Source: Thalassia testudinum
Lineage: Eukaryota; Streptophyta; Magnoliopsida; Alismatales; Hydrocharitaceae
DNA: 64,000 nt
NCBI GenBank assembly: GCA_037157565.1
Contig: JAZHRO010000013.1
Span: forward strand, 115,210,001-115,274,000
Direction of reading: 5' to 3'
The notes below the pieces were generated by a model, which ran no database searches, was not told the origin of the DNA, and saw only the letters and a program-made list of their open reading frames with translations. This document shows positions 20,624-32,531 of this stretch, one piece after another; position 1 is the stretch's first letter; each line of letters opens with the position of its first letter. Both the position numbers and the translations under genes were made by a program.

Positions 20624-20638
20624 CTAGGCATGGGGGTA
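20624..20638 (+). promoter_or_regulatory. Polypurine tract of element B
   Basis: CTAGGCATGGGGGTA directly before the 3' LTR, the usual site where plus-strand DNA synthesis is primed. Confidence 0.8.
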
Positions 20639-23355
20639 TGATGAGAACCTCATCATGAGCCATAACTAGCTCAGTTTGACCTAATACAAAGGATAAAAGC
20701 TCCTACATAACTCAAGGAAAGGCTTAACTCAGAGAATTCTGAGTTTAAGGAGAAAACAAGTCATAAGGGGTAAAAATGCAATTTTACCAGTATAATCTGC
20801 ATACAGGGTAATTCAGGGCCCAAACATAGGTCAAAGCAACTTAATAAGAATAAAAGTGGGATGAGATGATCTAGCAAGGGCTACAGCAATTTCAAGGAAC
20901 TAAATGATAATCTCTAACCCTAAAACAACCCACTTCAATTCATGAGGTTCGAGGCAAAGTAAAAATAGAATAAACCCTCTAAAATTCATAGAAAAATAAT
21001 CTCTAGGGTTTAGAACCTTCAATTTGGCCTTCAGAACCCATTTTGACCTACATTGAGAACCATGCCCAATTAATAACTTAATTTGGGTTTTTGCATAAAT
21101 TGACCGGTCAAACAAGGTTTAATATAGAAATGAAATTCACCATCAGATTCCTTAGGTCCTAATTAATCATGTATAAAAACTTGAGCCTAAGAAGAAACCT
21201 CCTTGACCGACTTTACACTTTGGTCCTCATATATTTACTTTTTGGCCCTCAACTTTTGAACCCTCGCATTTTGGCCCCTAACTCTCCTTCGTTCTTTGCG
21301 TTCAGGTCCCCCCTGCAAAACCTGCCAGCACCATGCTCCGGCGACCTTGCGCGGAGCATGGCGCCGCGCAGGGTGAGGGGGAGAGCCTGGCAAGTAAACC
21401 GGGGGTGCCCTGCGTCGTCAGCCGTCGCAGGGACACCCCCCTGGTCGCTGTAACCCACCATACCGGCCGTGCGAACGCACGGACGGTATGGGTTTCCATC
21501 TCCGGCGTCCTCCGGCGAGGGAGACACGGCGTCTCCCTCCGCCTTCCTCCCTGATTCGTCCCTATAAATACCCCCGTCGCTCCACCGTTCTTCCCAGCTC
21601 GGATCTGACGGAGAAAACCCCCAACTTTCCTCTCTTCTCACTCCGGCAGACGCCCACCAGCTCCGGCGGTTCCTCCTCCTCCTCCTCTTCGCTCTGCCGC
21701 AATACCAGCAGCAGGGACTTCTTCCCCTGCTCTTCCTGCGCCACGCCGTACCCAGCTGGCGCATCTCCGGCCCTCTGCTCGCCGCCGCCCCTTCCCCTGG
21801 GCATCTTCTTCTCTGGCGACAGTCGATACGACTGTCGCCCTGCCCCGGCCCCTTTCGTCTCCGTAGCTAGGTCAGAACTCCTCCCCATCTCCCCCTCTTT
21901 CTTTTCCTCACTGTCTTTTATTTGATTAAACCCTCGACCGCTCCTGTCCACTGTCACCCCCTTCGTCTCCGGCCATCCTCCGGCGAGCCACTCCCATCAC
22001 CCCAGCATCCCACACGACTCGCCGACCACCGCAGAACCTCCGCCTCCTCACCCTGATCAACCCCCGCCCTTCCACTTCCCCCACATCACCCTCTGCAACC
22101 CCACCGAACAAACCCATCCTCCGACCCACAGTCCGACCCAGGGCAGCCCTTGCATGCCGCCCCACGCCTCGCCACCACCCACACGAGCTTCGCCCCACTC
22201 TGGCGAAGCCCCCGGCACCTTCTGATTAGGCCGAGAGGCCGTTTTGCTGTGAACAGGCCACCCGACCTCCGCCGCCATTGCCACGCAGAAGGAGCTGCTT
22301 CCGCCTGCAGCTGCAGGCGCGCCACGCCCAGCGCCACGCCCAGATTCGACTCCCAGGCCTTGCGAGGCATTTCGACAAAACATCAGGCTCGCAGCTGGGG
22401 CGAAGGCTTCGCGTGAAGCCGCGATCGCCTGCTGCTTTCTCCGCTGCGGGCGCTCAATTGAGGTGGGACATTTAGTCCCACCTCGGAAAAGTCTGAAGAG
22501 GCGCAGAGGTTTAAAGCGAAAAAGTGCTGGAGGCTTACTGCCTCAGCACACGGGGTGAGGTCCCCTTCACCCGCCCGGTTACCCGGTCTCGTCCGCGCTC
22601 ACGCCCCGCGGACCTGACCCGACCCAACTTAGACTGACCTGCACTCCTCGCCCACCACGCACGCCGGTGGGCCTGGACCCGGGCGTGACCCGTACCCGAC
22701 TACCCGGCAGCTCTGGGAGAGCTTTCCCAAGAGTGGTTTCAGAGAGAGAGAGACGCGGGGGGGGAGAGGGTAGAGTAGGTTTTGTCCTCTGATGTAAACT
22801 CTGAAGTGTGCAGGCACAGGTGAAGAAGAAGGACCGCGGAAGAAGAAGGAAGCTGAGGGAGACACTGTACCTGAAGGGAAAAGAAGAAAGGAGGGACGAC
22901 GTCCTGACTGGAAAAAGAAAAGAAGAAAGAAGGAGATCTGAAGAACAACAGAAGAAGGCGAGGCAGAGGAGAACACAAAAGAACAAGGGAAGAACTGAAA
23001 GAAGAAGAACAAAGAAGAAGAAGATCTGAAGAAAGAAAAAAAAGGAAGAGCAGGAACAGCTGAAGGAAGAAGAACATCACCACTGCAGAAGAAGAACATC
23101 ACCTCTGCAGACAAAGAAGAAGAAGATAAAAGAAGATCTGAGACGAGAAGCAAAGAGAAAAGAAGACAACAAATTCTTTCTCTCTCTTTCTTTATTTTTG
23201 TAAAAGAAACATGTATATCTCTAGAATACAACTTGCTCCCTGAGTTCGACCTCGGGAACTCTTTTATTTTCCGAGTAAAAAATTTATATATGATGGCAAC
23301 AACTGGCTATACTACAACGCTATAACAATAAACCCGGTTGTCACTACGACCATCA
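20639..23355 (+). repeat. Element B 3' LTR
   Basis: 2717 bp, starting TGATGAGAACCTCATCA and ending GACCATCA. It repeats the 5' LTR with roughly 30 visible substitutions and lacks a 46-bp hairpin segment. Its TATA box is at 21562-21570 and the hairpin row at about 21331-21539. Confidence 0.93.
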
Positions 23356-23614
23356 TCTCTCTTTCTCTCTTTAGTTGTATTTATATTACAAATAGAATAG
23401 CAACCATTGTGAATATCTCATTTATAAACAAAAATTACAAAGAAAAAATATAATTGCGGATTTCGAATTGACATAGCCTCCCTGTGTTCGACCCGGGACT
23501 CCTTTTGAGTTTTGGTAAAAATTATTTGATTGTTCAGATTTTCTCATAAATTACACTATGACGACAGGCTTTCAAAACTCAAATATTTTTGCGACGAATT
23601 CTCGTACAACATTT

Positions 23615-23627
23615 TGGCACCGTTGCC
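23615..23627 (+). other. Element C primer binding site, cut at a deletion
   Basis: TGGCACCGTTGCC follows the LTR end by 3 bases and matches the first 13 bases of the tRNA-Asp site (one difference). The next bases, TACTTTTCCGGATGAG, already belong to the linker before integrase. The deletion thus joins primer site to pol. Confidence 0.8.
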
Positions 23628-24963
23628 TACTTTTCCGGATGAGACTATTCTTGCAGTTTCAAGTGTCCGAACCCCTTGGTTTGCAGACATGGTTAATTAT
23701 TTGGCCGTTGGTCAAATCCCCCAGGATTGGACCAAGCAACAGCGAGATAGACTTATATCTGAGGCCAAATATTACTTTTGGGATGACCTTGAATTGTATT
23801 GCATCGGCTCTGATATGATTATTCACCAATGTGTTTCGAAGAATGAGTTTCAAAGCATGCTTGAATTCTGCCATGCATCTGCATGTGGTCGACATTTCTC
23901 TGAGAAAAAGACAGTTGTAAAATTTTTGCAATCTGGATTTTATTGGCCATCTTTATTCAAGGATGCCTAGGAATTCTCAAGGTTGTGTTCTCGATGCCAG
24001 GCATTCGGGAGCATAGCCGAGAGAGACATGATGCCTCTAAACTCGATTCTTCCCGTCGAAATCTTCAATGTTTGGGGCATCGATTTCATGGGACCCTTCC
24101 TCCCTTCATTTGGACACCAATACATTCTTGTAGCTGTCGATTACGTGTCCAAGTGGATTGAGGCTATCCCTACCCAAACCAATGACCATAAGGTAGTCAT
24201 CGAATTTGTGAAGAAGAATATCTTCAGTCAGTTTGGGATTCCAAGGGCCATCATCAGCGATGGTGGTACTCACTTCACTAATGCCTAGTTTTGCAGTTTA
24301 CTGGGAAAATATGAGGTGAATCACAGAATCTCCACACCTTACCACCCCCAGAAGAATAGACAGGCCGAGATCTTCAATCGAGAGATCAAGAACATCCTGC
24401 AAAAGATGGTTCGGCCTGATAGAAAAGACTAGACTCAAAAGCTTGATGACGCTCTTTGGGCCTACCATACAGCGTACAAGATGCCTATCGGCATGTCACC
24501 ATTTCATCTGGTGTATGGAAAGACATGTCATTTACCCGTTGAGATTGAACATAGGGCATTCTGGGCAATCAAGAAATGCAACTTTGATTTAAGTTTAACC
24601 GAAAAGACCAGGAAACTCCAACTATTTAAGTTGGAGGAGCTTAGAAATGACACATACAAGAATGCCAAGAACTATAAGGCTAGGACCAAAGCTCTTCATG
24701 ACCAGTTGATTTCCCATAAGAACTTTGAGCAGAACCAGAAGGTCTGGCTCTTTTATTCTCAACTTAAGCTCTTTCCTGGCAAGCTTAGGTCGAAGTGGAG
24801 TGGCCTGTTCATCATTGATTAGATATTCCGAAATGGAGCCGTTGAGATTTCTAACCCAAAGATGGGTAATTCTTTTAAGGTCAACGGACAGCATCTGAAA
24901 CCTTATGTTGACCGCGTTATTCCAGAACCCATCTCAGACAAGGTTGTTTTAACCTTGATGTGA
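23628..24963 (+). pseudogene. Element C integrase remnant
   Basis: One reading frame throughout, broken only by in-frame TAG codons at 23968, 24286, 24430 and 24820. It contains the zinc-binding H-H-C-C region (CHASACGRHF ... CSRC), the catalytic core with Asp in [10 protein letters not shown], Asp in [10 protein letters not shown], and Glu after RQAE, and a C-terminal region with KLRSKWSG. It would have inserted element DNA into the genome. The frame ends at 24961-24963 (TGA), just before the 3' noncoding region. Close in style to the integrase of element D but clearly diverged. Gag, protease, RT and RNase H are absent. Confidence 0.88.
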
Positions 24964-25117
24964 CTTCTTTGGCTGGACTCCACCTAGCTAATGGCATTAA
25001 ACTCAGCACTTGTACAGTCTGACTCAGAGCAGACCAAAGCATCATGGAATACAGGTGATATTTTTCTATTCTGCCCTTTTATCATGTCTTTTATTTTTAA
25101 TGAGGACATTGCATGAG

Positions 25118-25132
25118 TTAGGCATGGGGGGG
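25118..25132 (+). promoter_or_regulatory. Internal polypurine-tract-like motif (C)
   Basis: TTAGGCATGGGGGGG preceded by ATGAGGACATTGCA, as in B and E. After subtracting the F insertion it lies about 1.27 kb from the true polypurine tract (42489-42504, TAGGCATGAGGGTG). Confidence 0.65.
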
Positions 25133-25639
25133 TGGACTCATTTTTTAATCATGTTGTCAGCTCTGTGGATTTCTTGAAAATTTTCCTTATTTTTCCTTTT
25201 TATTTAAAAAAAAATTGAATTAGGAAAAGAAAACTTGGGCTTTAGAAATTTTTAATCTTAGAAAATAATACAGTTGGACCTGAATACTTAGACCCTTTAG
25301 GTCTTCGGGCTTAAGCAGCCTGGGTGTCCACTAAAATGTGGACTTGTTTCTAGAGTCCTCGTCATTTGAAAATTCATTTCAAATTTGTTAAATAAGTTGG
25401 GGTGATAAGTACATGACTGATAAACGCCAGTTTATCATCATTCTTATGCATTAAAATAAACCTAGCTCTTAAGATTTTACTCCACAAACGATTTTCTTGG
25501 GCTGCATTTAGGCATAAAATAGGTTAGGCATGCATTGCATTTTTTATTATCTTTTTGATATGTTTTTGTGAGTACTAGGGATGAACAGATATACAGATCC
25601 CTAAAACCCTAGCACTCAAGAAGGCAAATGGTGAAGGAG

Positions 25640-26290
25640 AAGCTTAGACTAGCTGGAACTCAACTTGATCCAGCTCACCACAGCTGGAACTTAGCTCACT
25701 TGAACTAGGGTTAGCTCATCCCAGCTCCATTCAACTAATCTCAGCTGAATGGCAGCTCAAGAGAGTTCATCTTAGCTCACCATAGCTCAAGTCAGCTCAG
25801 ATCCAGCTCAACTTAGCTGAGTCTAGCTCATCTCAGCTCCCACTAGTCCACAGGGAGCTCTAGCTAGCTCAGCTGAGTTGATAGGAGTTCACCCCAGCTC
25901 AGATCCAGCTACATCCAGCTCCACTCAACTCCAGCCAGCTAAAGAAGAACTCATCCCAACTCAGGAATCTCAAGTCCAGCTCCCGGGGGCTCAACCTTAG
26001 CTGCCTCAACCAGCTTGATCCTCCCCGGGAGCACCAGACCTAGCTCACCTCAGCTCATTATAGTAGAAGCTAGCTTACTTTAGCTTGACTTAGCAGCTAG
26101 CAAAGAACTAGCAAGCTAAAGCAGCTAGAGTAGCTCCATGCCAGCCTCTTCAGCAACAGCCAGCTCTAGTTTCAGCTCCAGACTTCTCCTCCTCAGCTCC
26201 TCCCTCCAAACCCTAGCTCCAACACCTTCTCCTCCACTCCACCATTAGCTAAGCTAGCTTAGCTTAGCTTATCTTATCTATGCTCCAACT
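25640..26290. repeat. AGCTCA-rich low-complexity region
   Basis: The words AGCTCA, AGCTCC and TAGCT occur dozens of times at irregular spacing. Because AGCT is its own complement, the stretch is rich in small inverted repeats. It is part of solo LTR F. No other part of the window has it. Confidence 0.8.
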
Positions 26291-27609
26291 TCCTTGGCTT
26301 ATACCACCCCAAAAACCCACCTAACAACTACACCCAACTAGCTCCACCTAAGCTCCACATAAGCTAACCTACTTGGCGCCAACCTAGCCTACCCACCACC
26401 TCCAAAAGACACCTAAAAGTGGCACCAAAAACCACCCTAACTACCCCCTTATTGGCGCCACTTTTCCCTCCAAAATTCCCCTTCATCTCCACCACATAAT
26501 TCCCCTTAAATACATCTCCACCATCCACTTAACCCCCCTTCTAGAAGACCTTAGGTTGGTGCCAAAATGGTGGTGTCTCTCCACCACCAAAAGCCACCAA
26601 CACCACCATAACCACCCCCTTTAACACCCCTTGGGTTGGCGCCAAACACCCTTGGCCATAGGATCACCAACCACCTCCATCCTTCCATCCTAGCCCTCCA
26701 TTTCAAGGAGCACCTTAACCCCCCATCCTACCCTACAAAAAGACCACTACCCACCACCATTCAAGGCATCCTTGGCTAGCAAATTCACTCTCATATTCCA
26801 CCTAGAAGCCCACGTCCAAGAGAGAAGAAGAAGAAGAAGATTAAGGAGATATTCTGTCCCCTTGGTGCCTTCCCCTCTTCCCTTCTCTCTTGAGTCACGC
26901 CAGCCAAAGGAGAAGTGATGAGAACCTCATCATGAACCCTAACTAGCACAATCTAATCCAAATATGTGTGAAAAAGCTCCTACAAAACCCAAAGAGAGGC
27001 TTAACTCAGAGAATTCTGAGTTAAAGAATAAAACGAATCATCAGGGGTAAAACTGTAATTTTACCAATGTAGTTTGCGAACAAGGTAATTAAGGGTCCAA
27101 ACACAGCTCAAACAAGCTTAACAATGAGGGAAGTGGGATGATCTTATCTGAAAAGGGTTGTAGCAACTTCTAGGAATTAAATGACATTCTGTAACCCTAA
27201 AAATAAATTCACTTCAATTCACGAGGATCGAGGTAGGATAAAAATCAAATAAATCCTCTAAAAATCATATAAAAATATTCCCTAGGGTTTAGAACCTTCA
27301 ATTTGGCCTTTGGAACCTATTTTGACCTAAAATGAGAACCATGCCCAATTAATGACTTAATTTGGGTTTTTGCGCAAATTGGCGATCAAACATGGCCCAA
27401 CCTAGAATTAAAATTCACCATTAAAATTATTATGTTCAAATTGGTCTGGTATAAAAACTTGAGCCTAAGAAAAGACCTCCTTGACCGACTTTACAATTTG
27501 GTCCTCTTTATTTACTTTTTGACCCTTATCTTTTGAAACCCTTGCATTTAGGCCCTAAACTTTTCATCGTTCTTTGCAGAACGGTCCTCCCTGCCACTTC
27601 TGCACAGCG

Positions 27610-27849
27610 CCATGCCTCCGGCGACCTTGCGCGGAGGATGGCGCCGCGCAGGGCGGGGCCGCCGTCTTCTATAATAGAAGGGGGTTCCCTACGACGTCCT
27701 CTGTCGTAGGGACCCGCCCACGACCTCTGCCGACCACCATACCTTCCGTGCGAACGCGCGGAAGGTATGGGTGTCCCTTCTAGCCATACTCCGGCGAGGC
27801 TGGCACGACGCCACCTCGCCCCTCTCTACGCGCCAAGCCCTTTATAAGG
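27610..27849 (+). promoter_or_regulatory. Row of four hairpins before the TATA box (D 5' LTR)
   Basis: Inverted repeats at 27610-27641 (CCATGCCTCCG arms, one bulge), 27682-27715 (GGGTTCCCTACGAC arms, one bulge), 27737-27770 (CCATACCTTCCG arms, 12 bp perfect) and 27793-27820 (GGCGAGG-C-TGGC arms). The TATA box TTTATAAGG is at 27841-27849. Order and spacing equal those of element B, while the arms differ in sequence and still pair. The 3' LTR copy lies at about 38648-38886. Confidence 0.75.
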
Positions 27850-29074
27850 AGCGGCAGACCATGCCGACTCCTTCAAGCTTCCTTTGACGGAGAAAACACC
27901 CCCTCGTCATCCCTTTCTCCTCCGGTCAGAGAGCCCGAAGCTTCCGGTGACCTTCTCCTCCTCCTCCTCGTCGCTCTGCTGCCCAACCTGCAGCAGGGTT
28001 TGCTCTGCCCTATCGTCCGCGCTAGGCTGTACCCGCTAGCGCCCTCCGACTGCTTCCTTGTCGCTGAAACCCTCCTCCAGGGCATCTTCGTCTCCAGCTC
28101 CAGTAGGCACGAGCCAGCTGCTCCTCCTTCCCCCTTCGTCGACTAATTAGGTAATTAGCTTCCTCTCTCTTTCCCTTGTATTTTCCCCCTTTTAAACTTC
28201 CATTTCGACCACCCGACTGCCACTGACCAGACCCATCCTCTGCACCTCCAATCACCCTCTCCGACGAGTCCATCCCACATCCACTGACCCCTTCGCACCT
28301 CATCGACCAGCCCAGAAGCTCCCTCACACTCCACTCCATCGATTCCCCCTCTCCATTCACTGCCAAGTGCCACCCAACCACCCCCCGAACAAACCCACCT
28401 TTCCGCCCACAGTCTAACCTAGGTCAGCCTCTGCACGCACTCCCGCACCTCGCCGACCACCGCATGAGCTTCGCCACACTCCGACAAAGCTTTCCACGTC
28501 TTCTGACTTGGCTGAGAGGCCGTCACTGTGATTTCAGGTTCGCGCGCTCTCGCCGCCATTGTCGACGAGCTGCAGCAGCCTCACCTGCAGCTGCAGGCAT
28601 CCTCCAGCCCAGGCACACGTCCCAGGCTGTGCGGGCAGTAGTTGCGAAGGCACCCAGGCCTGCAGCTGGGTCGCAGGCCTTATGGGCTGCCTCAATTGCC
28701 CGCGGATTGCTCGCCTGCGGGCGCCAAGTCCCACCTCGTAAGTGCGTGGCTGAGTGCCCGCACTTAATTTGAAAAAGTGCATAGGGCTGACTGCCTTCGA
28801 ACACAGGGGTCAGGTCCCTCTCACCCGCACGCAGCGGGCCACGCGCTCGCTCGCCCTCGCCCGCACTCACGCCTCGCGGGTCTAGGCCAAATCCAACTAC
28901 CCAAACCATGCACTCCTCTCCCACCACCGCACGTCGGTGGGCCTAGTCCCGGGCGCGATACCCGCACCCGATTACCCGGCTCTGAGAGAGCAGTCCTAAG
29001 AGAGAATTCTGAGAAAGAGAGAGACATGAGGAAGGGGTAGGGGTAGGTTTTGCTTTGACCTTTGTGTGAGCGTG

Positions 29075-29545
29075 CAAGAAGAAAAGAAGAAGAGAAGCGG
29101 CCGAAGCCTTAGCCGCTCAGCAGCAGCTGAAGAAGAAGGAAGGAAGGAGAGAAACAGAAGAAGAAAGAAGAAGGGAGGCACTGTAGCAAAGCCACAGATA
29201 AGTCGTCTGAGCACTACATCAGACGTCAGAATCACTACAGCCGCAGAAGAAGAAAGAAGCCTTTGCAGCCACCAAGAAGAAGAAGGCAGGAAGGAAAAGA
29301 AGAAAGAAGAAGGCAGGAAGAGAAGAAGAAGAAGAAAAGAGAAAGAAAGAAGGCACAGCCGCAAGCAAGGAAGGAAAAGAAGAAAGAAAGAAAGAAGAAG
29401 AAGGAAGAAATGAAGAGGAAGATCACCACTGCCGCAGAGAAGAAAAAGAGAAAAGAGAAGGCAAGACTGAGGAAGAGCAAGGAAAGCAAAGAGAAGAAGA
29501 AAAGAAAAAAAAAAGAGAGAAGAAGAAGAAGCCAACAAAACTCTC
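29075..29545 (+). repeat. Long purine-rich tract in D LTR leader
   Basis: About 470 bases made almost only of A and G, in GAAGAAGAAAGAAGG-like units. It lies downstream of the TATA box, so it would be in the RNA and, in this copy, upstream of gag. Open frames through it (Lys/Arg/Glu-only or Phe/Leu/Ser-only) are products of the composition. B has a shorter version. Confidence 0.8.
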
Positions 29546-29747
29546 TCTCTCTCTCTTATTTTTGTAACATAATAGAGACCTTATTTATACTTCTAGAAAC
29601 ATAGTTGCTCCCTGAGTTTGACCTCGGGAAAACCTTGTTCTGAGTAAAAAATTTTAAATAGTAATCTGGTAGCTGACTTGTTATATACTATAACGACTGT
29701 AACTATAATAAACATAACAAGATGCTACTCGTAAGGTTACCATTTCT

Positions 29748-29765
29748 TGGCGCCGTTGCCGGGGA
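29748..29765 (+). other. Element D primer binding site (tRNA-Asp)
   Basis: TGGCGCCGTTGCCGGGGA, 5 bases after the LTR end; identical to that of element B. Confidence 0.92.
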
Positions 29766-30741
29766 GCAACGACCATTCTAGAAGTCATAAATTCTCTATT
29801 GAGTTTCTATTGATCTCTTCTCTTTTTGTGTGAAGGCACAAGAAATCAAGAAGACAAGCAGCCGCACAACAACCACTCTGAGGACAGGTAAATCTTCTAT
29901 CCTCTCACTATTAACCCCTAAATTCTAAAGAGGAAGAAAAAGAAAGAACAAGCAATATAGGTCTAACTTGTCTTTTATACTTAGTAAATCACCAAAAGCT
30001 ACATGTTTTCAACCCACTATTCCTGCACACACTATTAAGGGTATTTAAGGGCTAACACCTTCTTGCCTGAGCCCTAATTACCCAACAAAGAGATAACTGG
30101 ACCAAGTAGAGCCAACATAGGATTTAACATTAGGGTTTTAGAGACACACTCCTTAATCAAGAATTGAGAAGATCCAAAAGAAGTGTGCCTAAGCCATTGA
30201 TTGAAAATACCTATTCAGAAAAACCCTAAGCAATTGGCTCTCTAAAAACACTTGAACCCTAAAAAGACATGACCTAATAAGCTCTCAACAAAACTAGCAG
30301 GTAAAGTTGACCCCTTGGGTCAACCAACCTTCAACTTAGGTCACTCTTTGCACTCAAAAAACCTAAAGTTCAAGTGAAAATCTAAGCAGCTTGATCTTAA
30401 ACTAAAAGTGGTAGACTTAAGAGGTCAAGATCCCCATTCTGGTCTACCTGGAATCTCAGTGACAAGAGAGGTCAGGTGGGGAAACCCTGTAACCTGTGGG
30501 GACGCTCTACCATGTAGGGGTCTTCACGGGACTCACCCTCTCTAGCTGCCCAGGTAATTCTCAGGTGGACGATCTTTTGATCAAGGGATCCATCTGCCCC
30601 GCACCTCTACAGTCACCCAACATTCCGGGTGTCTTGATTGGGTCCAGCACCTGCTAAACTCATCTTCTCCATCAGTGTATGTTTGGTAGGAGGTCCTTGA
30701 AACCTCCTTTAGAACTTCACTCTCCTCGAGGTCGAGCCTCA
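29766..30741 (+). other. Element D leader
   Basis: Untranslated leader collinear with B 16201-17230. The first possible ATG is at 30679; the ATG at 30742, before LFEETTLHINLS, is the better guess for the Gag start because the reading frame there is the part resembling the B frame. Confidence 0.7.
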
Positions 30742-32531
30742 ATGCCCTTGTTTGAGGAAACAACACTTCACATCAACCTCTCCTCCGACTCCGAACCCAA
30801 CTCACCTTCTTCTTCCACAATGGCTCAGCCAGTTGAGGAAGAGAACAATCTGGAGCACCAGCTCCAGCGACTCAATGACCTCTTCCAGAACTTTGTGCAC
30901 CCACCGTAGCGTCTTATGATGCGGGACCATTATAATCCTACTGTGGTGGCCATTGAGCCTCGAGTCAAAATTCCGACTGGAGGACCTAATTCTGAATTAA
31001 AGCCCAATATGATTCATGCCATACCTAAATTTCATGGTCTTAATTCTGAAGATGCCTTCCAGCACATCAAACAGTTAAAGCATCTGGCTCAAACTTTTGG
31101 GTCAGATGCACAAAATCGGGACATTCTCCTCATGAAGATGTTCTCCTTCTCCCTATGGACAAGGCCGCTCATTGGTACGAAACACAGACCCAGCAGATCA
31201 ACAATTGGGAAGAATTTCAGTCCGAGTTCTTGAAGAAGTTCTTTCCCGTTGGTCGGACCAATGCCTTGCGCCATCAGATTACCCACTTCACTCAGCAAAC
31301 GGGAGAACCTCTCCATGAGGCATGGGATCGCTTTCAGGATCTCATGAGAAAGTGCCCCCATCACGGAGTTCCTAAATGGGAACAAGTCCAGTCTTTTTAC
31401 CAGGGACTCCGTGAGGATATTAGGCTTTTCGTCAATGCAACTTGCAGAGGGAATATCATGGGTCAGCATGAGGATACCGTGTGGGAGATTCTCAAAAATA
31501 TGTGCGAGAACTCCATCAATAATGACTCCATGGGATTATTCGACAAGACAAATACCCGCGCATCGACGAACCTTAGGGGAGCACATAAAACATAGGGCTT
31601 GTCCGCATCAGTCGACCTGGAACTTATAGCCAGTCGATTGGACAAGGTCTCTATCATCGAGAAGAAGGTGGACGAGCTGACTCAGCACTTGCAGCGAGCC
31701 ACCTCTGCGCATAATTCCTTTGCACAGCCTCTTTCCAGATGGGAAACTGTGCAAAACATTCTCCATCGACCTTCTCCTGGGATGGATCCATATCCACCCC
31801 CATCTGACTCTCGGATCAGAGGACCCTCCGATCCTTTCTATACTAGCCCAGGGAATTCCACTTCCCCATTCTCTGATTCTTTGGAGGTTCCTCAGACCTG
31901 CAAGGACCTCAACGCCATCCAGAATGATCCATTCTCCAATAGCTACAATCCTGGATGGCGAAACCATCCCAACTTCCAATGGGCGGGAAATTCCCAAACT
32001 CAGAGACCACCCTTCCAGCCTTGTCCACAACCACCTCGTCCTTGCCAGCCGCCTCAGCCATGGCCAAACCCTACTTATCCATCAGGGCCAAGCCAAGACC
32101 AAATGTCCCTCATCCGTCAGACTCTGGCTGACATTCAAAGAATGAATGCGGCTATTCAGAAACAACACAAGGATGAACTTACAGAGGTTCGAAACCAACT
32201 GGCCCAGTTGGCAAATTCTCGCCAACTAGGCACACTTCCTTCCCAACCTCTTCCTAACCCTAATAACGTGCCGACCCAGCGGCACGTTATGAACCCAAAC
32301 CCGGGCCAAGCACACATGATTTATCAGGCCCCCTCTGTTCCTTCACCTGACGGGATGGAGGCTTCCACTTCTTATGCGAGTTATCAGCAGCAACCCATCC
32401 TATCCAACCCTAACCAAAACCAGGCAGGACTAAATTCTGTAACGACCCATAGTGGTAAGGAGACCCAAGATCTACCTTATCCAGACCACTCCAAGCCTGG
32501 TAGTGATCCTAACCCTAGGACAGTAATCTAG
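30679..32531 (+). pseudogene. Element D Gag
   Basis: The N-terminal piece (30679-30909) ends in TAG; the second piece (30916-31233) starts the conserved Gag fold. A one-base shift near 31150 moves the frame to 31155-31595, which holds MDKAAHWYETQ, LKKFFPVGRTNALRHQI and the HGVPKWEQVQSFYQGL block. After another TAG the C-terminal part (31599-32531) is Pro/Gln/Asn-rich. No CCHC knuckle is visible, as in element A. The frame stops with TAG at 32529-32531, just before the protease region in the same frame. It would have formed the particle. Confidence 0.88.

Larger units (their letters stand above)
19150..20638 (+). other. Element B 3' noncoding region
   Basis: Nearly collinear with D 36400-37950. 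It opens with the block AGCGCTCAATGGGAGGCAG common to Athila-type elements. It contains an internal polypurine-like motif (19363), an A-rich stretch (19395-19550), a perfect 8-bp hairpin TAGGATAT-TTAC-ATATCCTA at 20005-20024, a triplicated CCATGG unit (20059) and the true polypurine tract before the 3' LTR. Strong conservation without coding suggests cis-functions; this is an inference. Confidence 0.8.
13412..23355 (+). mobile_element. Element B: non-autonomous Gypsy element with one acidic ORF
   Basis: A complete 9944-bp element inside the 5' LTR of C. It has LTRs at 13412-16179 and 20639-23355, TCTCT duplications at 13407-13411 and 23356-23360 (low complexity, so less decisive), a primer site, a leader, one long ORF (17293-19149), a 3' noncoding region and a polypurine tract. 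It has no protease, reverse transcriptase or integrase. LTRs, leader (compare 16860-17130 with 30420-30660) and 3' region (19150-20638 with 36400-37950) are of the same type as in element D, so D-type elements are the likely source of its enzymes. The two LTRs differ at roughly 1% of sites by eye plus a 46-bp indel, so the insertion is fairly recent. Confidence 0.9.
12356..23611 (+). repeat. Element C 5' LTR, truncated and split by B
   Basis: From about 12357 the sequence matches the C 3' LTR from 42791 onwards, so roughly the first 285 bases are missing. It holds a TATA box (13027), is split by element B at 13412, and resumes after the duplicated TCTCT at 23356-23360, ending ACAACA at 23611 directly before the primer site. 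The conserved block CCTCCCTGTGTTCGACC lies near the LTR end, as in the other Gypsy LTRs of the window. Confidence 0.88.
26916..29742 (+). repeat. Element D 5' LTR
   Basis: 2827 bp, starting TGATGAGAACCTCATCA and ending GGTTACCA. It has a hairpin row and TATA box (27841) in its GC-rich half, and a purine-rich stretch at about 29075-29545. Compared with its 3' LTR it lacks the left arm of the AGGTGGGACT hairpin (near 28727). Confidence 0.93.

Noticed and set aside
23530..23627. Start of the integrase frame at 23530
   Set aside because: This part of the open frame is LTR and primer site; coding homology starts only after 23628.
29235..29604. Lys/Glu/Arg-only and Phe/Leu/Ser-only frames in D LTRs
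   Set aside because: Both are translations of the purine tract and its complement.
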